A stretch of 64,000 nucleotides of DNA from Saccharicrinis sp963677345 (GTDB lineage: Bacteria > Bacteroidota > Bacteroidia > Bacteroidales > Marinilabiliaceae), in NCBI GenBank assembly GCA_963677345.2, contig CAXXLC010000018.1:1-64000 (forward strand). The letters run 5' to 3'. Both the position numbers and the translations under genes were made by a program. Shown piece by piece: positions 35,622 to 44,118 of the stretch; within the stretch, counting starts at the first letter, position 1, and each line of letters opens with the position of its first letter. The notes under the pieces are model-generated. The model made no database searches. It had not been told where the DNA came from and saw only the letters and a program-made list of their open reading frames with translations.

Positions 35622-37130
35622 TTAAAACCTGAAATAAATAAAAGGTTTTGCATCGAACAAACTAAACTGATAAATGATTATACAAAAGGTGATGAACAAG
35701 AGCAATTTAATGAACAAATGTGTTTTAATCAAATTTATTCTAATTAATCTTTTAAGTTCAATAGGAATCCAATGAATAACGTATCCAAATATAAGTAATC
35801 CGAGAATGTTTATGTAAGAAATAAACATATCCTGGTTTTGATAAATAAAAAATGCGTCTTTAATTCTTCTTATGTAAATATAAAATGTTTCTATATCAGG
35901 CGATCTGAATATGATCCATGTGAATACAATAAAGTGAAAGGTTAATATGAACCCAATAAACTTTGGGATTCTAATTCTATGCATTTTTATAAAATCGCTA
36001 AGATATTTTTCAATGAGTAACGCCAGTCCATGCAAACCTCCCCATAATATAAATAACCAACCTGCGCCATGCCATAATCCGCCTAATAGCATTGTAATTA
36101 GCAGGTTAATTCCCTGTCGGAATTTCCCTCGTCTGTTACCGCCCAGGGGTATATATAAATAATCTCTAAGCCAGGAGGAAAGTGAAATATGCCATCTTCG
36201 CCAAAATGAGGTGACAGATGTGGCCATATATGGGCGGTTAAAGTTTTCGGGAAGCCTGAATCCTAATATTAGCGCAACACCTATTGCAATGTCAGTGTAT
36301 CCTGAAAAGTCGCAATATATTTGCAGGGCATAGGCATATGCTCCAAATAGTAATTCGATTCCACTGTACATCATGGGAGCATCGAAAACCCGATCAACAA
36401 AGTTTACTGACAAATAATCAGAAATGACAATCTTTTTAAATAATCCTCCAATGATAAGCCAAACAGCACTCCAGAACCATTTTTCAGATAAAGAATATCT
36501 TTTTTTTAACTGAGGGATAAATTCCCAGGCTCTTACAATAGGTCCTGCAACAAGTTGAGGAAAGAAAGAAACATAAAAGCCAAAATCAATGATGTTTTTA
36601 ACAGGCTCTAACCGGCCTCGGTATACATCAATGGAGTATGATATGGTTTGAAATGTGAAGAAGGAGATACCAACCGGAAGTATTATGCTATCTATACTAT
36701 AGCTGGTGTTAAATATTTTATTGGTAAGAATAGATACGTAGTTGATTACGCCTACGTTCTCACTGGAAATATTAGATATAACATCGGCTATGAAATAGCT
36801 ATATTTAAAATAGCTCAACATACCCAGGTTAATCATCAGACTGCAGCAGAGTAGTAATTTCTTCACTGTTTTTTTTTCTGAGTAGCCTATTAATAAGCCT
36901 ATGCTATAATCAATAATAGTAGAGAATAATAACAATGAAAAGTAATATCCACCAGCCTTGTAATAAAAGAATAAACTGGCTATGAATAAAAAACTGTTTC
37001 TTAAGATTCGGTTTCTGTATAGAATAGCATTCCCAAGTAGAACAAATCCAAAAAATATCCAGAATAAATAGTGTGTAAATACAAAATCACTATTCGGATT
37101 ATATTTTATTAAATGTAGTAATTGTTCCAA
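35622..37130 (-). CDS. MBOAT-family O-acyltransferase (AlgI/DltB-like)
   Basis: A 502-residue polytopic membrane protein. LLGGLWHGAGWLFILWGGLHG contains the conserved His of the MBOAT family; SFWRRWHISLSSWLRDYLYI and PLGGNRRG are the signature block of AlgI-type polysaccharide O-acetylases. It should pass acyl groups across the inner membrane to an envelope polysaccharide. The next gene upstream, ending two bases before it begins, encodes an SGNH/GDSL protein, the usual periplasmic partner, so the two likely form an acylation pair. Confidence 0.93.
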   Translation of the reverse strand: MEQLLHLIKYNPNSDFVFTHYLFWIFFGFVLLGNAILYRNRILRNSFLFIASLFFYYKAGGYYFSLLLFSTIIDYSIGLLIGYSEKKTVKKLLLCCSLMINLGMLSYFKYSYFIADVISNISSENVGVINYVSILTNKIFNTSYSIDSIILPVGISFFTFQTISYSIDVYRGRLEPVKNIIDFGFYVSFFPQLVAGPIVRAWEFIPQLKKRYSLSEKWFWSAVWLIIGGLFKKIVISDYLSVNFVDRVFDAPMMYSGIELLFGAYAYALQIYCDFSGYTDIAIGVALILGFRLPENFNRPYMATSVTSFWRRWHISLSSWLRDYLYIPLGGNRRGKFRQGINLLITMLLGGLWHGAGWLFILWGGLHGLALLIEKYLSDFIKMHRIRIPKFIGFILTFHFIVFTWIIFRSPDIETFYIYIRRIKDAFFIYQNQDMFISYINILGLLIFGYVIHWIPIELKRLIRINLIKTHLFIKLLLFITFCIIIYQFSLFDAKPFIYFRF

Positions 37131-37132
37131 TT

Positions 37133-38599
37133 TTATTCTTTGTGTGAATTGTCGGGGCTAAAATTAGTGCTTTTCTTCCATTTATTATAATCATTAAGTA
37201 TAGCTTGGTATATCCAGTTGGCTACTTTTTCGCCTCCAACTTTATTAAAATGGGTATAATCTAACATAGCCATTCTTGGATTATGATTAACCCAATCAAT
37301 CATTGAGCCTTTCCCTCCCATGGTTTTGTATAAGTCGAAAAATGCAAAACCGGCCTTAAGCGCAGCTTCTTTTTGTGCTTCAGTAATTTTTTGAATGTGG
37401 TCGTATGATTTTATTTGTCCATCTTTTTGATATGCAATATCCCCAACGCCCACTACCAATACCGGTATATTAGGCATTGTTTCTTTTAAAATTTTAAATT
37501 GCTTATACAAAGTGCTGCTGTAAAATTCATAATTGTTTGTTATAGTAGGTACCATATTGGTGCCATACTGCAAAATAACCATACCTATGTTCATATAGCT
37601 GGCCATTGATTTGTATAACTCTTTGTTGGTTTTGTCAAGACGTGGAGTTGATTGTCCTCTCATGGATATGTTGTCAACAGCTACCCCTGAAAGACTGTCT
37701 AAACTCAGGCCAAGAAAGATTGGGCTGTTGTCAGACTTGAAATCTATGGTAAATTGCTGAGGTTCTTGTTTAAAAGTCCAGTTTATTTCTGTTAATCCTT
37801 CATCTTCAAGTAAAGAATCTTTACTTATTTGCTCTCCCTCCCAAAAAGCTGTAATTAGCAAAGGCGATTTTATTTCTTTTAAGAATAGCCTGGACTTATA
37901 AAATCTACTGGCTTTAGGAAGAGCCATACTTGATTGACTTATTTTTAATGATGATGTTCCTGCTGAATCAATTTTTGCAACGCGGCCAATAATACCATAT
38001 TGATTTTTGTTAATAAGTCTGGGGTAATGATATACTGTATGCTCACTCCACTTCCCTTTATTTGTAATCCATACAGAAGCAAACTGTTTTTGTGGATCGT
38101 ACACGGGTATCAAGCCTGGTCCTGAACCTTTGAATCGTTCTTGAAATGACTCCCGCAGATATTTTGTAATTCTGTCACCTTCTATCTGGGAATCACCCAT
38201 ATGAAGTATTCTTACGATCAGATTAGAGTCTGCAGCACTTGTTATCTTAGTATAAAACTGATATAACAGAGGTTTAAAATCTTCATTGAATTCAATGGCT
38301 AAATGCTTATTGCTTTCTTCTTTAAAAACTAAACTGTCTTTAATTATTAATGAGTCAATAACAATCGAGTCAGGATTTAAAGAGTCGGCTTTAAAGCTTA
38401 AAGTGTCATTAACAGGAATAGCAGCGGAAACCGGTAAAGTATCTTTCTTTAAAGGTAATAGTTCAGAATATCTGAACCATTTTATTTTAAAGGGAAGTGC
38501 ACCTATCTGAATTCCTTCTTGTGGTATTAAAAAACTTAAGCCTGCAAAAACACAAATTATGATTAAATAATACAAGAATATTTTTGGAGGCTTAATCAT
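37133..38599 (-). CDS. periplasmic SGNH/GDSL hydrolase-like protein, partner of the MBOAT acyltransferase
   Basis: A 488-residue protein with an N-terminal membrane anchor or signal (YLIIICVFAGLSFLIP) and a low-complexity Ser/Asp-rich linker (~52-95). The catalytic SGNH blocks are HMGDSQIEG (Ser137), QYGTNM (Asn of block III) and DYTHFNKVGG (Asp/His of block V). Such proteins transfer or remove acetyl groups on extracellular glycans together with MBOAT proteins. It is two bases from the MBOAT gene; the lytic transglycosylase gene lies 28 bases upstream on the same strand, so a cell-wall or capsule role is likely. Confidence 0.88.
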   Translation of the reverse strand: MIKPPKIFLYYLIIICVFAGLSFLIPQEGIQIGALPFKIKWFRYSELLPLKKDTLPVSAAIPVNDTLSFKADSLNPDSIVIDSLIIKDSLVFKEESNKHLAIEFNEDFKPLLYQFYTKITSAADSNLIVRILHMGDSQIEGDRITKYLRESFQERFKGSGPGLIPVYDPQKQFASVWITNKGKWSEHTVYHYPRLINKNQYGIIGRVAKIDSAGTSSLKISQSSMALPKASRFYKSRLFLKEIKSPLLITAFWEGEQISKDSLLEDEGLTEINWTFKQEPQQFTIDFKSDNSPIFLGLSLDSLSGVAVDNISMRGQSTPRLDKTNKELYKSMASYMNIGMVILQYGTNMVPTITNNYEFYSSTLYKQFKILKETMPNIPVLVVGVGDIAYQKDGQIKSYDHIQKITEAQKEAALKAGFAFFDLYKTMGGKGSMIDWVNHNPRMAMLDYTHFNKVGGEKVANWIYQAILNDYNKWKKSTNFSPDNSHKE

Positions 38600-38627
38600 G
38601 TGATGTTTATTTTTTTTAATATCGCGA

Positions 38628-40205
38628 TTAGCTTTTTGGTCGTATTTTTAAACGTTGACCGGGATTAATCTTTGATGAACTGGTTAATTGGTTAAGTTTC
38701 ATAATATCATTATTAGATACTCCCGGAAATTTCTTTGCAATAGTCCACAGGTTGTCACCACTTCTTACGGTATAGTATACATAATCATTGCTCTCTGTTG
38801 AAGTATTATTTGTTTTCTGACGGCTAACCGATGTTGTTTTGCTTACTGTTCTACCGTTTCTGGATTGTTTTTCTGCATAACTCAATGAGTTAATTTTAGA
38901 GTAATAATCAACTTTATCTTTAGGAACATAAATAACTAATTTCTGTCCTACACGGATAATGTTCCTATGAATATTATTCCAATATCTTAAATCATTAGTA
39001 TATACATCATACCAATCAGCAATTAACCCTACAGCATCACCTGATTTAACGGTATAATATACTTTCGCTTTGTTCTTAGGAATTGAGGGGGGCGAATAAC
39101 TATTTGAAGGATTAACAACTAGTCTGTTTGAAGCAAAATATTTTTCTCTGTCGCAAGAAAAAATAGAGTCTTCATACGTAATAAATGATTCTAATGATAC
39201 AGAAGGTATCCTTAAAGCGTATGATTGTTTTTGTGACGGAACAATATCTCTCCTGTATTGTGGATTTAACTGGCGTAATTGTTCAAGTGAAATACCGGTG
39301 ACCTTAGATACCTGATTAAAATGTAATAAGTCAGGTATCATGATTGTATCTGTTTGTATGGCTATGTCAGATGGTTTTGGAGTGATAAGGTGTTCCTGGT
39401 AATAGTTCATCGTGTATGCTGCAGCAATAAAGGCTGGTACATATCCTCTTGTTTCGCGGGGTAAACGATAGTAAATTTGCCAGAAATCTCTTTTCCCTCC
39501 TGAACGATAAATGGCTTTGTCAACATTACCGGGACCACAGTTATAGGCTGCGATTACCAAATACCAGTCATGGTATTTAGCATATAAAGTCTTTAGGTAT
39601 TTTACTGCAGCTTGGGTTGATTTTACAGGGTCTCTCCTGTCATCAATATAAGAATTTACTTTTAGTCCGTACATTTTACCTGTTCCATACATAAACTGCC
39701 ATAAACCAGATGCTCCTGCTCTTGAAAAGGCTCTTGGATTAAGTGCTGATTCAATTATAGGTAAATATTTAAGTTCTAACGGAAGGTCTGCTGCATCAAG
39801 AGCTTCTTCAAACATAGGGAAATAATACTCTGATAAGCCCAACATAATTTGAACTTGTTCTCTTCTTTTTTGAGTATAAAGTTCTATATAAGCTTTTACT
39901 TTACTGTTGAAAGGGAACTCTAAAGGAGATTCGATATTCTGCAGTCTTTGAATATATAATGAATCTGTAATAAATTTAGGAAATTCCAATGTGGTTTCTA
40001 CAGTCTTTTCTGTTGAGTTTTCTGATTTTACAGTGTCAAGATTTTCAGTGAAAAATCCATCTTCAACATTATTGTCTAATTTAACAGAGTCGCTGCTAAT
40101 TGAGTCATTCACAACTAATGTTGAATCTTTTTTTAACTCAGTTTGACTATGTAGGTTTATTGCAGCTATAAAAAGAGCTGCGGTGAAGAATTTTATTCGT
40201 AACAT
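38628..40205 (-). CDS. membrane-associated lytic murein transglycosylase with two LysM domains (MltD-like)
   Basis: A 525-residue secreted enzyme that cleaves peptidoglycan glycan strands. A signal peptide (LFIAAINLHSQ) is followed by an SLT domain with catalytic Glu152 in YLPIIESALNPRAFSRAGAS and the GLWQFMYGTGKMYGL and AAYNCGPGNVDKAI blocks. Two LysM domains follow: VYYTVKSGDAVGLIADWYDV and VYYTVRSGDNLWTIAKKFPG, the second at the extreme C-terminus. No lipobox is seen. It forms a minus-strand run with the DUF5683 gene and parB-parA. Confidence 0.94.
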   Translation of the reverse strand: MLRIKFFTAALFIAAINLHSQTELKKDSTLVVNDSISSDSVKLDNNVEDGFFTENLDTVKSENSTEKTVETTLEFPKFITDSLYIQRLQNIESPLEFPFNSKVKAYIELYTQKRREQVQIMLGLSEYYFPMFEEALDAADLPLELKYLPIIESALNPRAFSRAGASGLWQFMYGTGKMYGLKVNSYIDDRRDPVKSTQAAVKYLKTLYAKYHDWYLVIAAYNCGPGNVDKAIYRSGGKRDFWQIYYRLPRETRGYVPAFIAAAYTMNYYQEHLITPKPSDIAIQTDTIMIPDLLHFNQVSKVTGISLEQLRQLNPQYRRDIVPSQKQSYALRIPSVSLESFITYEDSIFSCDREKYFASNRLVVNPSNSYSPPSIPKNKAKVYYTVKSGDAVGLIADWYDVYTNDLRYWNNIHRNIIRVGQKLVIYVPKDKVDYYSKINSLSYAEKQSRNGRTVSKTTSVSRQKTNNTSTESNDYVYYTVRSGDNLWTIAKKFPGVSNNDIMKLNQLTSSSKINPGQRLKIRPKS

Positions 40206-40215
40206 TTTTTAATTT

Positions 40216-40869
40216 TTAAAACACCAGTTTTAATTGTAAGCCCAGACTGTTGTTGCCAAAACCGGGGTTTACAATTGGTTCAATCCTCATACTTAAATCA
40301 TCACTCACATCAAATGTTTTAAAGTGCGCATCAACAGAAGCATCAATTATATTGATGATGTATACTAAAGCAAAACCAACATAACTTAAGTTTCGCCATC
40401 TTTCATAATAGTCTTTACCGTTTTCCAGAGTATTTTCAAACCAGTCAGCATATCTGCCACCATTTTCAACATCTTCAGCTGTAATGGTAGTGCCCTCAAT
40501 TATTTCGAGGTAACTTTTGTTGTTTGGATCCTGTATTAGAAAATCCCTGTAACCTCTTCGATACATATTGTAATTTCGTGTGTTGAAATCAATGGCATAT
40601 ACCAAGCCTGCAAAACCGGCATATAATATCGGAATCTTCCAGTATTTTTTATTATAAGCTTGTCCTAAACCCGGTAAAACAGCAGAATACAGACTTGCCT
40701 TGTGTGGAGAATGCGGTTTTACAATAATGGTCTCTTCATCTGTTTTTTTTTCAACAGAAGTAGAGTCAGGCGTTGTTTGTGCATTGATATTTTGTACTAG
40801 TAACAAAATTGTCAATGCCATTAGTAACAGTTTGCCTGGTTTTCTTTTATAAGTATTTTGTAAGTTCAA
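40216..40869 (-). CDS. DUF5683 membrane protein
   Basis: A 217-residue protein with an N-terminal signal or anchor (LLLMALTILLLVQNINAQ), then PHKASLYSAVLPGLGQAYNKKYW, the hallmark of DUF5683. Further hydrophobic segments near residues 80-95 and 165-180 suggest membrane association. In this phylum the family usually lies beside parA-parB and a lytic transglycosylase, as here; function unknown. The next gene upstream is parB. Confidence 0.88.
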   Translation of the reverse strand: MNLQNTYKRKPGKLLLMALTILLLVQNINAQTTPDSTSVEKKTDEETIIVKPHSPHKASLYSAVLPGLGQAYNKKYWKIPILYAGFAGLVYAIDFNTRNYNMYRRGYRDFLIQDPNNKSYLEIIEGTTITAEDVENGGRYADWFENTLENGKDYYERWRNLSYVGFALVYIINIIDASVDAHFKTFDVSDDLSMRIEPIVNPGFGNNSLGLQLKLVF

Positions 40870-40891
40870 AATTTAGATTTCTAAGTAATTA

Positions 40892-40905
40892 CAACAATAT
40901 TGTTG
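40892..40905. promoter_or_regulatory. 14-bp perfect palindrome between parB and the DUF5683 gene
   Basis: CAACAATATTGTTG is a perfect dyad centred 23 bases before the DUF5683 start. It does not match the usual parS consensus (GTTTCACGTGAAAC). It could be an operator; chance occurrence in AT-rich DNA is possible. Confidence 0.3.
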
Positions 40906-40912
40906 AAGTATC

Positions 40913-41791
40913 TTACTTTTGGTTTGCCTTGTCAAGAATACTGATAATACGCTCCAAATCCTCATCAGAGCCAAATGGGATTACGATTTTTCCATTACCA
41001 TTATCTCCTCGGGAAAACTGAATTTTAGTGTGAAATACAGTTGAAATCTGATCACTAAGCTTCTGATACTCCTCGGGTAAAGCATTTTTCTTTTTAGTAG
41101 GTTGTTTTGTGGGTTTTCCGCTATTAAGTTCTCTGACAACTTCTTCGACTTTTCTTACAGAATAATCAAATTTAATGATTTCTTCGTAAATTTTAAGTTG
41201 TAGTATCTCGTCTTCTATGCCAATGATAGCCCTGGCATGACCCATACCTAACTTTTTGTCGCGAAGACCAAGTTGAATTTCTGCCGGTAATTTTAACAAG
41301 CGTAGGTAATTTGTCACTGTAGCTCTTTTTTTACCTACTCTTTCCGACATACTTTCCTGGGTGAGTCTGCACTCATCCATAAGTCGCTGATAACTTATCG
41401 CAATTTCAATTGGGTCTAAATCCTCACGCTGAATGTTTTCAACCAATGCCATTTCAAGCATTGTTTCATCATCAGCAGTACGAACATAAGCAGGTACTTT
41501 TTCTAAGCCAACAATTTTAGAAGCTCTGAAACGTCGTTCTCCTGCTATCAGTTGATATTCATTTCCGTTTTTTCTTACGGTAAGTGGCTGAATGACACCA
41601 ATTTCCTTGATGGAAGCTGCTAGTTCTTCTAATTTCTCTTCATCAAACCGGGTACGAGGTTGCCAGGGATTAGCAACTATTTTATTTACTTCTATCTCAT
41701 CCATTCCCGAAAGAGGTCTTCCTTTTGTTACCTCGTCGGCATTTTCAATAAGAGCTCCTAGTCCTCTACCTAATGCATTCTTTTTTGCCAT
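40913..41791 (-). CDS. parB: chromosome partitioning protein ParB
   Basis: A 292-residue CTP-dependent DNA clamp that loads at parS. The CTP-binding box is LIAGERRFRASKIVGLEKVPA; the ParB N-terminal box is EIGVIQPLTVRK. The DNA-binding helix-turn-helix follows (LTQESMSERVGKKRATVTNY) and the C-terminal dimerisation region ends in IISILDKANQK. It lies directly downstream of parA (about 100 bases). No parS site was recognised in the window. Confidence 0.95.
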   Translation of the reverse strand: MAKKNALGRGLGALIENADEVTKGRPLSGMDEIEVNKIVANPWQPRTRFDEEKLEELAASIKEIGVIQPLTVRKNGNEYQLIAGERRFRASKIVGLEKVPAYVRTADDETMLEMALVENIQREDLDPIEIAISYQRLMDECRLTQESMSERVGKKRATVTNYLRLLKLPAEIQLGLRDKKLGMGHARAIIGIEDEILQLKIYEEIIKFDYSVRKVEEVVRELNSGKPTKQPTKKKNALPEEYQKLSDQISTVFHTKIQFSRGDNGNGKIVIPFGSDEDLERIISILDKANQK

Positions 41792-41892
41792 TCGTAATTT
41801 TAATTGGCAGACCTTAATTGCCGATCTGCATCATATTCTTATACTATAATATTATATACTAAATATCTAAAATTGTTTTCTGATATATATAG

Positions 41893-42693
41893 TTAGTTAA
41901 CAATCTTATCCTTATTGCTAATTTTAGTCATGTTGTTTTTTTGTAAAAGCTCACGAGCTAAATTTAAATAATTAATAGCTCCTTTGGATGTTGCATCATA
42001 TTCAACAACGGCTTTTCCATAACTTGGTGCTTCACTAAGTTTGATATTTCTTGTGATTAAAGTTTCAAAAACCATATCCTGGAAGTGACGCTGAACTTCT
42101 TCTACAACCTGATTTGATAGTCTTAAACGAGAATCATACATCGTTAGTAAGAAACCTTCTATAGCAAGAGTTCGGTTTAATCTGCTTTGAATAATTTTAA
42201 TGGTGTTTAATAATTTTCCAAGTCCTTCGAGTGCAAAATATTCACATTGAACGGGAATGATTACAGAGTCGGCTGCTGTAAGAGAATTTACTGTTATTAA
42301 ACCCAATGAAGGAGAACAGTCAATCAATACAAAGTCATATTGATCTTTTACTTTGCCAAGTACGTCTTTTAAAACATTTTCTCTGTTCGAACGGTTTAGC
42401 ATTTCTATTTCAGCACCAACTAAATCAATATGTGATGGTAATATATCCAGACCTTCAATCTCTGATTTTAGTATAGCCGATGATGGCTCAATACCATCTA
42501 CAATACATTCGTATATGCTGGCTTCTATTTCTTTTAAATCAAATCCTAATCCGGATGTAGCATTGGCTTGTGGGTCTGCATCTACTACTAAAACTTTATA
42601 TTCTAATACTGCTAAACTTGCAGCTAAGTTTATTGCTGTAGTAGTTTTTCCAACTCCTCCTTTTTGATTCGCTAATGCAATTATTTTTCCCAT
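41893..42693 (-). CDS. parA: chromosome partitioning ATPase ParA (Soj-type)
   Basis: A 266-residue deviant-Walker ATPase. KGGVGKTTTAINLAASLA is the deviant P-loop; VLVVDADPQANATSGLG and DFVLIDCSPSLGLITVNSL are the A' and B motifs. MGKIIALANQ at 42693 is the family start; an upstream ATG at 42720 adds nine unlikely residues. With ParB it moves replicated origins apart. Located upstream of parB in the same operon. Confidence 0.95.
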   Translation of the reverse strand: MGKIIALANQKGGVGKTTTAINLAASLAVLEYKVLVVDADPQANATSGLGFDLKEIEASIYECIVDGIEPSSAILKSEIEGLDILPSHIDLVGAEIEMLNRSNRENVLKDVLGKVKDQYDFVLIDCSPSLGLITVNSLTAADSVIIPVQCEYFALEGLGKLLNTIKIIQSRLNRTLAIEGFLLTMYDSRLRLSNQVVEEVQRHFQDMVFETLITRNIKLSEAPSYGKAVVEYDATSKGAINYLNLARELLQKNNMTKISNKDKIVN

Positions 42694-42898
42694 ATAGTGG
42701 TAATTATTTATATTTTGCAATCAATAAAATTCTACAATACCTTGAGTTTGTGGCGTCTTGTTATGGTATACATCTTTTATAAATGTAAAAATAGAATTAC
42801 AAAACGACTGTCAAAGTTAAAATTTTAATTAAAACATCATACATGAATTGCAATATAAAAGTTTCAACAAATTGTAAAGTGATTGTAATTATTGATGT

Positions 42899-43906
42899 TT
42901 ATTGTATGTTGTTAATTTTTTGGATACACTCTTTTAATAATAACTCTTTTTTAACAGGAACTACTCCCGATTCTTCACAAACAAGTCCCCCGGCCATATT
43001 GGCTATGCGAGCTAATAAATGAGGCGCTATATTTTCTATCAGGCATAAGGCACTTACGCTGATAACAGTGTCTCCTGCACCTGATACATCAGCTATGTTT
43101 CTTATTTCGGCCGGAATAACAGTGGGTTCGTTAGCGTTTTGATGAATGAAAACCCCGTACTCCGAAAGTGTAATCATTAATATATTTACATCCTGGTTTT
43201 GCTGGAATTGCTTTGCAGCTTTAATCAAATCCTCATGTTGTCCTTTTTTTAGCTCAAGCTTACATCCCTCGTTGAATTCTTTAAAGTTTGGTTTAAAAAA
43301 TGTTACTCCTTTGTAATCGTTAAAATTTCTTTTCTTTGGATCAACTAAGGTAGGGATGCCTTTATTTTTGGCTGTTGATACTACTTTTTTAATCACAGAG
43401 GGTGTAATTACTCCTTTGTCATAGTCTTCAAAAATGATGGCATCTATCCTGTGGGTATCTAATAGTATATTTAATTTTGCCATCATTTTAGCTTCGGTAT
43501 CTTCTGGTATAGGGGTGCAAATTTCCTCGTCAACTCTTAATAAATGCTGATGCTGACTGATTACCCTGGTTTTAACAGTAGTGATTCTGTTGTTGCACTT
43601 TACAATTCCATCCGGTGTAAGATGTTGTTTTTTCAATAGTTTGAAAAAATCATTGCTCATTATATCATCACCAATTACCGAACATAAGATGGGGTTGGCT
43701 CCTAAGGATTGAATGTTTAAAGCCACGTTAGCAGCTCCTCCCAGCCTGTTTTCTCTTCCTACCCCGCTCAATATAGGAACTGGTGCTTCTGGAGATATTC
43801 TTGTAACATCACCCCATAAATAGGAGTCGATCATAATATCTCCTATTATCAGGATATTTTTATCATTAAATGATTTGAATAATTGTTCAAAATAAGTTTG
43901 CGACAT
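42899..43906 (-). CDS. rfaE1: D-glycero-beta-D-manno-heptose-7-phosphate kinase (RfaE domain I type)
   Basis: A 335-residue PfkB/ribokinase-fold sugar kinase. ILIIGDIMIDSYLWGDVTRI opens the fold, followed by the substrate motif GGAANVALNIQSLGANPIL, and the anion-hole and catalytic motif is ADVSGAGDTVISV (DTAGAGD type). The central FEDYDKGVITPSVI and LVDPKKRNFNDY are typical of HldE/RfaE domain I. The cytidylyl/adenylyl transferase domain is absent, so it is the kinase-only form. MSQTYFEQLF at 43906 is preferred over an upstream ATG at 43927. Expected in ADP-heptose synthesis for lipopolysaccharide; neighbours do not confirm this. Confidence 0.88.
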   Translation of the reverse strand: MSQTYFEQLFKSFNDKNILIIGDIMIDSYLWGDVTRISPEAPVPILSGVGRENRLGGAANVALNIQSLGANPILCSVIGDDIMSNDFFKLLKKQHLTPDGIVKCNNRITTVKTRVISQHQHLLRVDEEICTPIPEDTEAKMMAKLNILLDTHRIDAIIFEDYDKGVITPSVIKKVVSTAKNKGIPTLVDPKKRNFNDYKGVTFFKPNFKEFNEGCKLELKKGQHEDLIKAAKQFQQNQDVNILMITLSEYGVFIHQNANEPTVIPAEIRNIADVSGAGDTVISVSALCLIENIAPHLLARIANMAGGLVCEESGVVPVKKELLLKECIQKINNIQ

Positions 43907-44013
43907 GATATCAAATATTTGGCACAAATATATAAAAAATGCAACAGGGTTAATGGAGTTTTGGGTTGTGGGAACTTTGTGAGTATAAACGTTAATAAAT
44001 CAGTAATATTTGT

Positions 44014-44057
44014 TATTTTTGCATCTCTTTTTAGATAATCTACATCTATCATCTAAC
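44014..44057 (+). promoter_or_regulatory. metH upstream region: candidate -7 element and TCTA-phased repeat
   Basis: TATTTTTG (44014-44021) fits the phylum's -7 consensus TAnnTTTG, though no clear -33 is seen. Just downstream, TCTA recurs at 44039, 44045 and 44052 (spacing 6 and 7), within the likely transcript leader. No SAM or cobalamin riboswitch structure was recognised in the ~190 bases between the divergent rfaE1 and metH genes. Confidence 0.35.
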
Positions 44058-44118
44058 TTTGTCGTATTTCAATGAATTATGAAGTATTTTAGTGAGAGTG
44101 ATAGTTTGATACACGCAT

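Noticed and set aside
40870..42892. parS site near parA-parB
   Set aside because: No match to GTTTCACGTGAAAC-type sequence; the dyad at 40892 is unrelated.
43928..44118. Possible SAM or cobalamin riboswitch upstream of metH
   Set aside because: I could not find the conserved cores or a terminator/anti-terminator arrangement; the region is short and AT-rich.
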